Assembly: GCA_018672815.1 (NCBI GenBank)
Contig: JABHDX010000070.1
Location: 1 to 7,839, forward strand
Length of the DNA stretch: 7,839 bases
Origin: Gammaproteobacteria bacterium
Lineage (GTDB): Bacteria; Pseudomonadota; Gammaproteobacteria; UBA11654
Reading direction: 5' to 3'
This document shows, piece after piece, positions 1-6,421 of this stretch (the first letter of the stretch is position 1; each line of letters starts with the position of its first letter). The notes under the pieces are model-generated. The model was not told the origin of the DNA. It saw nothing but the letters and a program-made list of their open reading frames with translations, and searched no databases. A program made the position numbers and the translations under genes.

Positions 1-134
1 CTCACCACCATCTCTTTGAGATTAAACTGCAACATATCATTGCCTTCAATGACTTGATTGCATGAGTCTGCTGCGACGAAGTTAGAAGCTGATAATAAGA
101 CAATTAATGTCAGTAATAGTGATGATTTATTCAT
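1..134 (-). CDS. azu: Azurin precursor, N-terminal part (gene runs off the left edge)
   Basis: Azurin is a small periplasmic type-1 copper protein that carries single electrons between respiratory complexes or to peroxidases. I translated this from the ATG at 134-132 leftwards; 44 codons are visible. Residues 1-22 form a typical Sec signal peptide: a lysine near the start, a leucine/isoleucine-rich core, and a cleavage site after Val-Ala-Ala. The mature part begins DSCNQVIEGNDMLQFN, which matches the start of azurins (Cys near residue 3, then Gly-Asn-Asp, Met/Gln, Gln-Phe-Asn). That Cys normally forms a disulfide with a second Cys that lies outside the window. The copper ligands (His, Cys, His, Met) are also outside, so copper binding cannot be checked. 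A ribosome binding site, AAGGAT, lies about 5 nt before the ATG. The gene follows icd on the same strand after 74 nt. The family call is firm for so short a piece because the first mature strand is distinctive. Confidence 0.85.
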   Translation of the reverse strand, partial: MNKSSLLLTLIVLLSASNFVAADSCNQVIEGNDMLQFNLKEMVV

Positions 135-208
135 ATTGATCCTTAGTTAGTATTGATTAGTACTGTTATTTCGAATAATGATAGTAATTGGACGGAAAAA
201 TAAATTAT

Positions 209-1492
209 CTATTGATCCATATTATTGATTAAAGCATCTCCAAATTCACTGCATTTTACTGGAGTGATATCATTCATTAATCGGGCAAAATCATATGTAA
301 CTACCTGATCTTGAATGGTTTGATCCATGGATGAGATGATCAAATCTGCTGCTTCTGTCCAATCAAGATAGCGTAGCATCATTTCACCAGATAGGATCAC
401 AGATCCAGGGTTAACTTTATCTAGGCCACTGTATTTTGGTGCTGTCCCATGAGTGGCTTCAAATACGGCATGCCCAGTTAGACTATTGATATTTCCACCT
501 GGCGCTATACCTATTCCGCCCACTTGTGCTGCTAGAGCATCAGATAGATAGTCTCCATTCAGATTCATTGTTGCTATTACATCAAATTCAGAAGGTCTAG
601 TTAATACTTGTTGTAATGTAATATCAGCAATTGCATCTTTGACAAGTATTGCTCCATTATCCATAGCATCCGTCTGTTCTTTGTTAGCTGCATCTTCTCC
701 ACTTTCAGCTTTAGTTCTTTCCCATTGATCCCAGGTATAGACATAATCTCCATACTCTTTTTCAGCCAATTCGTAGCCCCAGTTTCTGAAAGCACCCTCT
801 GTGAACTTCATAATATTGCCTTTATGAACAAAGGTGACACTTTTACGTTTATTTTTTATGGCAAAATCGAAAGCCGATCTTAATAATCTTTCCGTACCCT
901 CAATGGATATTGGTTTTATTCCGATGCCAGACGTCTCTGGAAATCTTATTTTAGAGTAATCTTCTGGAAAAGACTCTTTAAAGAAGTTAAGAAATTTTTT
1001 ATTAGACTCACTGCCTTGTTCAAATTCAATACCAGCATAGATATCTTCAGTATTCTCTCTGAATATAACCATATCAATTTGCTCAGGAGTTTTAACAGGA
1101 GAGGGAACACCTTTGAACCAGCGAACTGGTCTTTGACAAACATATAGATCAAGCAATTGTCTTAACGCTACGTTGAGTGATCTCATTCCACCACCAATTG
1201 GTGTGGTAAGAGGGCCTTTGATTGAAACTAGGTATTTCTTGCAGTCTTCTATCGTTTCATCTGGAAGCCAGTTGTTAAATTTATCAAAAGCTTTCTGACC
1301 AGCATAGACTTCAAGCCAATGAATCTTTCTTTCTCCATTATAAGCTTTTTCAACTGCGGCATCTAAGACTCTAACGGCTGATTTCCATATATCTGGACCT
1401 ATACCATCTCCTTCTATAAATGGGATTATTGGATCGTTTGGAACTGTTAATTTTCCATCTATTAGCTCAATCTTTGATCCTTGTTGTGACAT
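209..1492 (-). CDS. icd: Isocitrate dehydrogenase (NADP+), TCA cycle
   Basis: Cytosolic homodimeric enzyme that oxidatively decarboxylates isocitrate to 2-oxoglutarate, making NADPH. At 427 residues it is close to the E. coli enzyme (416). The isocitrate-binding segment [12 protein letters not shown] (96-107) contains Ser105, the counterpart of E. coli Ser113, which AceK phosphorylates; Asn107, Arg111, Arg121 and Arg145 follow in their usual places. Tyr152 and Lys224 match the catalytic Tyr and Lys. Asp290, Asp314 and Asp318 match the metal-binding aspartates. The cofactor loop HGTAPKYSG (348-356) plus Tyr400 and Arg404 in VTYDFARL match the NADP-specificity residues (E. coli Tyr391, Arg395), so NADP rather than NAD use is expected. 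The start is supported by AGGGG 6 nt upstream. The gene has its own probable promoter in the 94-nt gap behind the hydrolase gene. No aceK or glyoxylate-shunt gene lies in the window, so phosphorylation control remains unproven here. Confidence 0.97.
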   Translation of the reverse strand: MSQQGSKIELIDGKLTVPNDPIIPFIEGDGIGPDIWKSAVRVLDAAVEKAYNGERKIHWLEVYAGQKAFDKFNNWLPDETIEDCKKYLVSIKGPLTTPIGGGMRSLNVALRQLLDLYVCQRPVRWFKGVPSPVKTPEQIDMVIFRENTEDIYAGIEFEQGSESNKKFLNFFKESFPEDYSKIRFPETSGIGIKPISIEGTERLLRSAFDFAIKNKRKSVTFVHKGNIMKFTEGAFRNWGYELAEKEYGDYVYTWDQWERTKAESGEDAANKEQTDAMDNGAILVKDAIADITLQQVLTRPSEFDVIATMNLNGDYLSDALAAQVGGIGIAPGGNINSLTGHAVFEATHGTAPKYSGLDKVNPGSVILSGEMMLRYLDWTEAADLIISSMDQTIQDQVVTYDFARLMNDITPVKCSEFGDALINNMDQ

Positions 1493-1545
1493 ATGTAACC
1501 CCTAATTTCTAATATTTTATTTAATACTCTAGACTTTGGGCTGTA

Positions 1546-1573
1546 ATTATATGTTTTTGGATTTTTTATACAA
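1546..1573 (-). promoter_or_regulatory. Probable sigma70-type promoter of icd
   Basis: On the minus strand a perfect TATAAT (plus-strand ATTATA, 1546-1551) is preceded after 16 nt by TTGTAT (1568-1573), which keeps the TTG of the -35 consensus but is otherwise poor. Transcription would start near 1540, giving a leader of about 45 nt before the icd start at 1492. The element lies in the 94-nt gap between the hydrolase stop and icd. Seen by eye only. In such AT-rich DNA a chance TATAAT is possible, although its position is right. Confidence 0.45.
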
Positions 1574-1586
1574 TAGTTATGTTTGA

Positions 1587-2390
1587 TTAATGTTGACGCA
1601 AGAAATCAAACAAGATTTTACAAAAAGCAATTTTTTGCTCCTTACCTGCAACCACGTGTGCTACATCCTCCATAGTCACACCAATCGCATTGGGAATACC
1701 TTCTTCTATTGGAATTGTTGTTCTTGGACCTGTAACCATATCTTTAGCTGCATGTATAATAAGACAAGGAGCTTTGATTTCAGAAAGCTGTTGTCGAACA
1801 TCATGATTTAAGCAGGCTTCAACGAGTCTTTCATGGGTCACTAGATTTCCATTTAACTCTTTCCAACCAGCATTCTCTCCCAATAATTTACCTCTGTTCT
1901 CATTGTAATACTCAGGCAGAAAAGAATAAATACTAACGAACTCTTGAAAAGTTAGGAAACCAGAATCTCTATGAACATCCCTGAAGAGTTTTAACTGATT
2001 ATAAAGATAGGTGTCACAAAAAACCCAAGCACCCATATTTACCATACTTCTTACTAAATTATTTCTTTGAATAGCAACTTCTTGAGCCACACAACAACCC
2101 ATCCCAACCAATCCTATCATGTGTACATTCTTCCATTGCAAATGATCCAAAAGACCAATCAAATCATTAGCATGCATTTTCATTGAAGGAGTGACATTTA
2201 AATCATCCGAGGAATCCCCTATACCACGATAATCAAAAACCAATACTTGATATTCATCTGTTAATCCTCTGGCTAATAATTTTTCATTACCATGTGCAAA
2301 CGTACCCCAACCACCCATGCAGACAACAGGTTCACCCTCACCATGAATTTCATAATACATTTCGTGATTATTAATTTCGATTGTAGGCAT
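1587..2390 (-). CDS. Alpha/beta-hydrolase-fold protein lacking the usual nucleophilic serine
   Basis: A 267-residue cytosolic protein (no signal peptide or membrane segment) with the layout of the single-domain alpha/beta hydrolases: an N-terminal beta strand pair (YYEIHGEGEP), an oxyanion-loop region MGGWGT (25-30), the strand and turn VFDYRGIGDS (51-60), a helical cap around 120-190, and a C-terminal segment with a likely acidic residue Asp217 (HAAKDMVTG) and His245 (EDVAHVVAG). The nucleophile elbow, normally G-x-S-x-G, reads GLVGMGCCVAQE (93-104). Aligned through AQEVA, Gly96 stands where Ser belongs; two cysteines, 99 and 100, lie nearby. It is therefore either a non-hydrolytic member, an enzyme with displaced chemistry such as a Cys nucleophile, or a lyase-like or binding protein. 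The substrate is unknown. The start is supported by GGGAG about 7 nt upstream. It is transcribed away from the RCCR-like gene across a 125-nt shared region and lies upstream of icd. Confidence 0.8.
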   Translation of the reverse strand: MPTIEINNHEMYYEIHGEGEPVVCMGGWGTFAHGNEKLLARGLTDEYQVLVFDYRGIGDSSDDLNVTPSMKMHANDLIGLLDHLQWKNVHMIGLVGMGCCVAQEVAIQRNNLVRSMVNMGAWVFCDTYLYNQLKLFRDVHRDSGFLTFQEFVSIYSFLPEYYNENRGKLLGENAGWKELNGNLVTHERLVEACLNHDVRQQLSEIKAPCLIIHAAKDMVTGPRTTIPIEEGIPNAIGVTMEDVAHVVAGKEQKIAFCKILFDFLRQH

Positions 2391-2407
2391 ATAAATTCTC
2401 CCAAGGT

Positions 2408-2437
2408 TTGAATGAATGTTTGAAATGATTATATAAT
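2408..2437 (+). promoter_or_regulatory. Sigma70-like promoter for the RCCR-like / two-component operon
   Basis: TTGAAT (2408-2413; four of six match TTGACA) is followed after 18 nt by a consensus TATAAT (2432-2437). Transcription would start near 2444, leaving a leader of about 72 nt that ends in a T-rich tract and the ribosome binding site of the reductase gene. It is the best promoter match I found in the window. Because the three downstream genes have no usable gap between them, it would drive all three. Confidence 0.55.
2428..2437. promoter_or_regulatory. Perfect palindrome giving a -10 box on both strands of the divergent region
   Basis: The 10 bases ATTATATAAT are their own reverse complement and contain TATAAT on each strand (2432-2437 plus; 2433-2428 minus). 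The plus-strand copy has a good -35 partner. The minus-strand copy, facing the hydrolase gene, has only a weak one (TAGATC, 17 nt upstream). If both are used, the two promoters overlap completely and polymerase could occupy only one direction at a time. An 8-bp palindrome TAGATCTA (2449-2456) nearby could be an operator, but short palindromes are common in AT-rich DNA. Confidence 0.35.
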
Positions 2438-2515
2438 TGCTAATCTACTAGATCTATATGTTTCTTGATGGAATACTGTAATTCTAATTTTTTATTTTTT
2501 AAAGGAATAAAGCCC

Positions 2516-3346
2516 ATGAGCGAAAGAAAAGAAACAAAAACTATAATGGAGTTTTTGGCTGAAAATCCAGATGTTGATGTCAATAATGCCTGGGAACGCT
2601 GTTGGGGTATTCAGACTGGTATTATAGATAGGATTAGACAGAGGTTTGAGGTCTCAAAGCATCCATCATGCAAGGGCAGGGAATACTTTACTTCTGAAGT
2701 GCATCCTGAAAATGGCCAACTAGAAGGCTCTTTTAATTCTTATACAGGAGAGAGTATGGACTGGTTAGTTCACTCTTGGCTTGGCAACAGAAAACGTAGT
2801 ATTTTGGATATCAATGCAACAGCATTCTTGGGACAAGAAACAAGAGTTCCCCATTTGACAGTTATTTTTGGAACAATACCTCGTCTTTATTTTTATGCTG
2901 AATATACACCGAGGATGGATTTAAGAATGAATCCAGATTATTTACACAAATATTATGAGCCAGTAAATAAAGATTTTCTTGAATTTAGAGATCATCCAAA
3001 CTGGACTAGATTTGTCAGTCATGGAACTTATCTTAGATCTCTTATGTCTCCTATTTGTATTAGTTCGCATGCAGAGTTAAATGACGAAAATATCGATTTT
3101 TGTGAAACTTACTTAAAAACCTTTATCGATCGATGGTTTGAATGGCTAGATAAAGCTGAAACTGTTCCAGAATCAGAGAGAGATGAACTTCAAACCTATG
3201 ATTTAAAGGTAAGAGAGTTGGGGTATAGGAATGACCCAATGAATATACTTCCAATTCAAATATTCGGTGCCGAAGAAGCCAATAGAATGCTGGAAATGAG
3301 AATAGGTGTCGATCAAATTAAAACTGTTTCTGGTCGTTGGAAATGA
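2516..3346 (+). CDS. Red chlorophyll catabolite reductase-like protein (linear-tetrapyrrole reductase family)
   Basis: A 276-residue soluble protein without signal peptide or membrane segment. It resembles RCCR, the plant enzyme that reduces red chlorophyll catabolite using ferredoxin and is related to ferredoxin-dependent bilin reductases. Seen here: MDWLVHSWLG (81-90) followed by a strand like the RCCR 'hydrophobic-x-SW' segment; PR-x-DL-x3-P-x-YL-x2-YYE (132-148); YLRSLMSP (172-179); and the C-terminal FG-x3-A-x-R-x-L (250-259). These come in the same order and spacing as I recall in plant RCCR. By the same recalled alignment, a glutamate considered important in Arabidopsis RCCR (Glu154) is hydrophobic here, so substrate or chemistry may differ. 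The start at 2516 is chosen because AAAGGA (2501-2506) lies 9 nt upstream; in-frame TTG 2465 and ATG 2468 lack such a site and would add an unrelated, hydrophobic N-terminus. First gene of an operon with a two-component system. The family call is fairly confident; the substrate is unknown. Confidence 0.75.
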   Translation: MSERKETKTIMEFLAENPDVDVNNAWERCWGIQTGIIDRIRQRFEVSKHPSCKGREYFTSEVHPENGQLEGSFNSYTGESMDWLVHSWLGNRKRSILDINATAFLGQETRVPHLTVIFGTIPRLYFYAEYTPRMDLRMNPDYLHKYYEPVNKDFLEFRDHPNWTRFVSHGTYLRSLMSPICISSHAELNDENIDFCETYLKTFIDRWFEWLDKAETVPESERDELQTYDLKVRELGYRNDPMNILPIQIFGAEEANRMLEMRIGVDQIKTVSGRWK

Positions 3347-3355
3347 TTAAAGTCG

Positions 3356-4039
3356 ATGTCTAGAGCACTTCTAATTGATGATGATGTTAAACTAGGAAGA
3401 CTCTTAAAGGATTTTTTGAAAAAGTCAGAGATACATTTGTTGCCCATTATCGATCCTACTCAATCTTTGTCATCCATAGATGAATACGAACCAGATATTA
3501 TAATTCTTGATGTTATGATGCCTCAATTGGATGGTTTTGAGGTGTGTAAAAGAATTAGAAAAAATCACTCAATACCAATCATTATGCTAAGTGCTAGAGG
3601 CCATGCTGAGGATAAAATTAAAGGCTTAGATTTGGGCGCTGATGATTATATTGCTAAACCATTTCAACCAAGAGAGCTTTTAGCAAGAATCAATAGTCTT
3701 TTACGAAGAGTTCCAGAGAAGAAAAAGATCACAATTAAAGGATCTTTTATAGTTGATACACTGCATCGAGAAATTAAAATGGAGGGAGATTTATTAAAGC
3801 TGACCAATAAGGAGTATGAATTACTTTCTTTTTTAGTTTTTAACCCTGGTGTTATCTTCTCCAGAGATGATCTTCTTAAACAAATTAAAGGTATTGAGGC
3901 CAAGCTGTTTTCAAGATCTATTGATATTTTGATTTCAAGGCTTAGAAATAAGGTAGAAAAAAATACCGATGACCCAGAATTTATTAAAACAATTTGGGGT
4001 AAAGGTTATACCTTTATCAATTTCGATAGGTCTGAATGA
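3356..4039 (+). CDS. OmpR/PhoB-family response regulator
   Basis: Cytoplasmic DNA-binding regulator of 227 residues, the normal family length. The receiver domain (3-115) has the acidic pocket Asp8-Asp10, phospho-acceptor Asp52 in IIILDVMMP, Ser79 in the conserved Ser/Thr position (IIMLSARG) and Lys101 in IAKPF. The C-terminal winged helix (about 125-222) shows the LTNKEYELLSFL start, recognition-helix segment RSIDILISRLRNKVE and the closing IKTIWGKGYTF wing. It is most like the CpxR/RstA group. It starts only 9 nt after the RCCR-like stop with no clear ribosome binding site, so translation is probably coupled to the upstream gene. Its stop overlaps the kinase start (ATGA), so the kinase is its partner. 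Likely targets include its own operon and perhaps the hydrolase promoter opposite, but no binding-site repeat is obvious. Confidence 0.95.
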   Translation: MSRALLIDDDVKLGRLLKDFLKKSEIHLLPIIDPTQSLSSIDEYEPDIIILDVMMPQLDGFEVCKRIRKNHSIPIIMLSARGHAEDKIKGLDLGADDYIAKPFQPRELLARINSLLRRVPEKKKITIKGSFIVDTLHREIKMEGDLLKLTNKEYELLSFLVFNPGVIFSRDDLLKQIKGIEAKLFSRSIDILISRLRNKVEKNTDDPEFIKTIWGKGYTFINFDRSE

Positions 4040-5394
4040 TGCATAAGTTTTTTCAATCATTAACAATTAAGTTAACTTCTATTTTCTTTATTACAGCTAT
4101 TGCTTATGTCTATCTTTTGACCATTGGAGTTCAGAGGCTTGTGTTTAATGATGAGGTACGAGAAACTCTTGGCTATTATCAGTCAGGTTATTTTGAATAC
4201 ATGTTGGAGGACTTAGGTTACCCACCTAGCTTAGTTAAAGCCAAGAAAATTGTAGAAGCGATGCCTTTAGACATGATGATTTATGATGATAATCCAGTAT
4301 GGTCTTCGTCAATAGATTTTCCAGATATTAAATCAATTGATTTTCAACTGAGTAACCTGAACCTTGCTAAGATTAAGGCGGATATAGAGGTAGGAAGAGA
4401 AGCCTCTATAGAGGGATTAGAGTTTTCTAGGTATAAGGGGAGAGTTTATACTAAAATTCCTTTTGATGAATTCACAATTATAATGGTTAACCCTAAATTC
4501 TCAGAACCTGTAGTATCAATCTATATTCTTGAGCTTGTCATTGCAATTACTCTCATTATTCTTTTGGTTTGTTTTGTAAGCGTTTCTAAAATCTTCAAGC
4601 CAATACAAATTATTCAGGATGGTACTAATCGTATTGGTAGTGGAGAACTTAATCATAGAATTGAAGTTAAACAGAAAGATGATTTGGGGAGGCTTGCAAA
4701 ACAGATCAATTTGTTAGCAGATAATATAGAAGAAATGCTTCATGCAAAGCAAATGCTTAATCTTGGTGTCAGCCATGAATTAAGATCTCCACTGACAAGA
4801 GCAAGGCTTCAAGTTGAAATGATAGAAGATGACATTAATAAGGAAGATCTTTTAGCTGAAATTACTGCCATGGAAACAATAATTTCAAATTTATTGGATA
4901 GCGAGGCTATCAATTATGGTCATAAGAAACTAAATTTGGAGACTTTCAGCTTAAAGAGAAGTCTAGAAAAGGTGATTGAGAATTCAGCGTTTCTTAAAGT
5001 GAAAAAAGTAAGTGTTAATATGGATACTGACGATGTAAGTCTTGGAGCTGATCAAGTTTTAATCGAAGTAGTATTAAAGAATATTTTAGAGAATGCTGCT
5101 AGATTCTCACCAGAAGAAAATTCAACCATTGAAGTTAAAATAGAGCATCATAATGATGAATTTATTAATATCTCCATTAGAGATTTTGGTCCTGGTTTCC
5201 TAGAAGAAGATATTGAAAAAGTTACAGAACCTTTTTATAGAACTAGTAAATCAAGAAGTAGAGAAAGTGGAGGCTTTGGTTTGGGCCTCTATTTATGCAA
5301 GCAAATCGTACTTGCACACCAAGGTTTATTATCCATCAGTAATCATGAGGAAAAAGGGGCAGTTATCTTTATTCAGATACCAATGGAACAATAA
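4036..5394 (+). CDS. Membrane sensor histidine kinase, partner of the upstream regulator
   Basis: Inner-membrane kinase of 452 residues. Order: TM1 about 12-32; periplasmic sensor domain about 33-160 (small, no recognisable PAS or CACHE motif by eye); TM2 about 161-182; HAMP linker about 183-235 (containing DDLGRLAKQIN); dimerisation and phosphotransfer helix with His247 in LGVSHELRSPLTRAR; and an HATPase domain with N-box NILENAARFSP (Asn353), G1 DFGPGF (383-388), F-box EPFYR (398-402) and G2 GGFGLGL (412-418). All motifs needed for kinase activity are present. HELRSPLTR is typical of the CpxA/RstB type. The ATG at 4036 overlaps the regulator stop (ATGA); a second ATG at 4039 is equally possible and changes one residue. 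The signal sensed cannot be read from the sequence; a periplasmic sensor points to an envelope or external cue rather than cytoplasmic bilin. Confidence 0.95.
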   Translation: MMHKFFQSLTIKLTSIFFITAIAYVYLLTIGVQRLVFNDEVRETLGYYQSGYFEYMLEDLGYPPSLVKAKKIVEAMPLDMMIYDDNPVWSSSIDFPDIKSIDFQLSNLNLAKIKADIEVGREASIEGLEFSRYKGRVYTKIPFDEFTIIMVNPKFSEPVVSIYILELVIAITLIILLVCFVSVSKIFKPIQIIQDGTNRIGSGELNHRIEVKQKDDLGRLAKQINLLADNIEEMLHAKQMLNLGVSHELRSPLTRARLQVEMIEDDINKEDLLAEITAMETIISNLLDSEAINYGHKKLNLETFSLKRSLEKVIENSAFLKVKKVSVNMDTDDVSLGADQVLIEVVLKNILENAARFSPEENSTIEVKIEHHNDEFINISIRDFGPGFLEEDIEKVTEPFYRTSKSRSRESGGFGLGLYLCKQIVLAHQGLLSISNHEEKGAVIFIQIPMEQ

Positions 5395-5482
5395 TTTAAT
5401 ATCGATTCATTAGAATTCTTTTACTATCTAGAAATAATCTTCATTCTATGGTTTAATCCGGTCTAAATTTTAGGTAAATATT

Positions 5483-5800
5483 ATGGCATTAATACATGTA
5501 ATAGACAGTGAGGGCGAAGAGCATGAAGTGGAAGGGCAAGTCGGCCTTTCACTAATGGAAAGTTTGCGAGACTTAGATAATGGAACGTTAGCATTATGTG
5601 GAGGCATGTGTTCATGTGCTACTTGTCATTGTTTTATTGAAGAACCATGGGCCTCATCATTATCAGAAAGACAAGATGATGAACACGAATTACTTGAAGA
5701 TTTAGATTCTTTTAGAGAAAACCAGTCTCGTTTGTCTTGTCAGATTGAGTTGACAGAAGAAATGGATGGCATGAGAGTCGAAGTCGCACCTGATGAATAA
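5483..5800 (+). CDS. [2Fe-2S] ferredoxin, adrenodoxin/putidaredoxin type
   Basis: A small acidic electron carrier (105 residues; putidaredoxin has 106). The cluster ligands are Cys39, Cys45, Cys48 (C-x5-C-x2-C in LCGGMCSCATCHC) and Cys86 in LSCQI, the same numbering as putidaredoxin. Such ferredoxins take electrons from a flavoprotein reductase and pass them to cytochromes P450, Rieske oxygenases or Fe-S assembly; no reductase or P450 is in this window. Two further cysteines, 43 and 50, flank the ligands. The C-terminal half is rich in Asp and Glu, as expected for docking to a basic partner. The start at 5483 has AGGTAA about 5 nt upstream. An 88-nt gap separates it from the kinase gene, so it may be read through from that operon or have its own promoter. 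It lies 12 nt before the GST gene. It could supply electrons to the RCCR-like enzyme, although plant RCCR uses plant-type ferredoxin. Confidence 0.93.
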   Translation: MALIHVIDSEGEEHEVEGQVGLSLMESLRDLDNGTLALCGGMCSCATCHCFIEEPWASSLSERQDDEHELLEDLDSFRENQSRLSCQIELTEEMDGMRVEVAPDE

Positions 5801-5812
5801 AAAAGGCTAATA

Positions 5813-6421
5813 ATGATAAAACTATTTCATGCTAAAGGCAGTCGATCTGCAAGAATTATATGGCTATTTGAAGAACTAGGTATGGATTATCAATTAGATA
5901 TTCTAGAACGAGGAAAACCAAATCTAGCTTTTAATTCAGCAAGTCCATTTGCAAAAATACCTGCTATCCAAGATGGTGATCTAACCCTTACAGAGTCCGT
6001 TGCAATTATTCAATACATTCTCAATAAGTATGGTAATGGCCAACTTCAGCCAGCAATCGATAGTGTTGAATATCCAGTTTTTTTACAGTGGCTCATGTTT
6101 GGAGAATCAACAATGATTCTTCCAGTTGTTGAGATTTTAGTTAACACAATGTTTAGATCTGAAGAAAATAGGCATCAATATTCGATAGACTCTGCAACGA
6201 AGCAGTTTAAAAAAATAGCTCAATCTTTGGATCCTATACTCAGTAAACAAGATTATCTTATGGGGAATCGCTTTACAGCTGTGGATATAGTTAATGGTTA
6301 TACCTTGAGACTTGCTAGCAGGCAGCAATTACTTGATCATTCTGAGGGTATTGAAAATGTATGTGATTATTTTAGAAGACTTGAAGCTCGTGAGGCTTAT
6401 CAGAAAGCTATCTCTATATAG
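5813..6421 (+). CDS. Glutathione S-transferase family protein
   Basis: A 202-residue cytosolic protein, the usual size. The N-terminal thioredoxin-like domain (1-75) begins with a beta strand and GSRSARIIWLFEELG (9-23), where Ser10 or Ser12 is in the position of the catalytic residue. It has the cis-proline Pro50 in AKIPAI and the Glu61-Ser62 pair (TESVAI) that holds the gamma-glutamyl group of glutathione. The all-helical C-terminal domain (about 85-202) contains the N-capping box Thr155-x-x-Asp158 in FTAVDIVNGY. It should bind glutathione and conjugate or bind a hydrophobic ligand; the substrate is unknown. Some GSTs bind porphyrins and other tetrapyrroles, which would suit this locus, but nothing in the sequence shows it. 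AAGG lies 6 nt before the start, and the gene begins 12 nt after the ferredoxin stop, so the two form an operon. Its last 8 bases overlap the amidase gene on the other strand. Confidence 0.93.
   Translation: MIKLFHAKGSRSARIIWLFEELGMDYQLDILERGKPNLAFNSASPFAKIPAIQDGDLTLTESVAIIQYILNKYGNGQLQPAIDSVEYPVFLQWLMFGESTMILPVVEILVNTMFRSEENRHQYSIDSATKQFKKIAQSLDPILSKQDYLMGNRFTAVDIVNGYTLRLASRQQLLDHSEGIENVCDYFRRLEAREAYQKAISI
6414..6421. other. Overlapping convergent gene ends inside an 8-bp palindrome
   Basis: CTATATAG is its own reverse complement and holds both stop codons: TAG of the GST gene on the plus strand (6419-6421) and TAG of the amidase gene on the minus strand (6416-6414). Both proteins end in isoleucine encoded by ATA just before the stop. 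There is no space and no GC-rich hairpin with a T-run for an intrinsic terminator, so transcripts from each side probably run into the antisense of the other gene. Confidence 0.9.

Noticed and set aside
166..178. Short inverted repeat TTATT-TCG-AATAA between icd and the azurin gene
   Set aside because: Only 5-bp AT arms with no T-run after them; too weak to call a terminator or operator.
601..1152. Minus-strand open frames at 601-795 and 946-1152
   Set aside because: Both lie inside icd in another frame, with no family likeness and no ribosome binding site.
1590..1811. Plus-strand open frame opposite the hydrolase gene
   Set aside because: Antisense to a well-supported gene; its product looks like no protein family I recognise.
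2465..2515. Upstream in-frame starts (TTG 2465, ATG 2468) for the RCCR-like protein
   Set aside because: They have no ribosome binding site and would add 16-17 residues with no family likeness, whereas ATG 2516 has AAAGGA 9 nt upstream.
3664..3903. Minus-strand open frame antisense to the response regulator
   Set aside because: Shadow of a fully conserved OmpR-type gene.
4036..5394. Phytochrome-type kinase using the bilin made by the RCCR-like enzyme
   Set aside because: The kinase has two membrane helices, a small periplasmic domain and HAMP, with no GAF/PHY chromophore domain.
5213..5413. Plus-strand open frame overlapping the kinase 3' end
   Set aside because: Lies mostly in the conserved ATPase domain in another frame; no start signal.
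5395..5482. Promoter or terminator in the gap before the ferredoxin gene
   Set aside because: TTTAAT (5452-5457) could be a -10 but has no -35 partner, and the inverted repeats (AGAATTCT; TAGAA/TTCTA) are short. No convincing element.
6137..6328. Minus-strand open frame antisense to the GST gene
   Set aside because: Shadow of the GST C-terminal domain.
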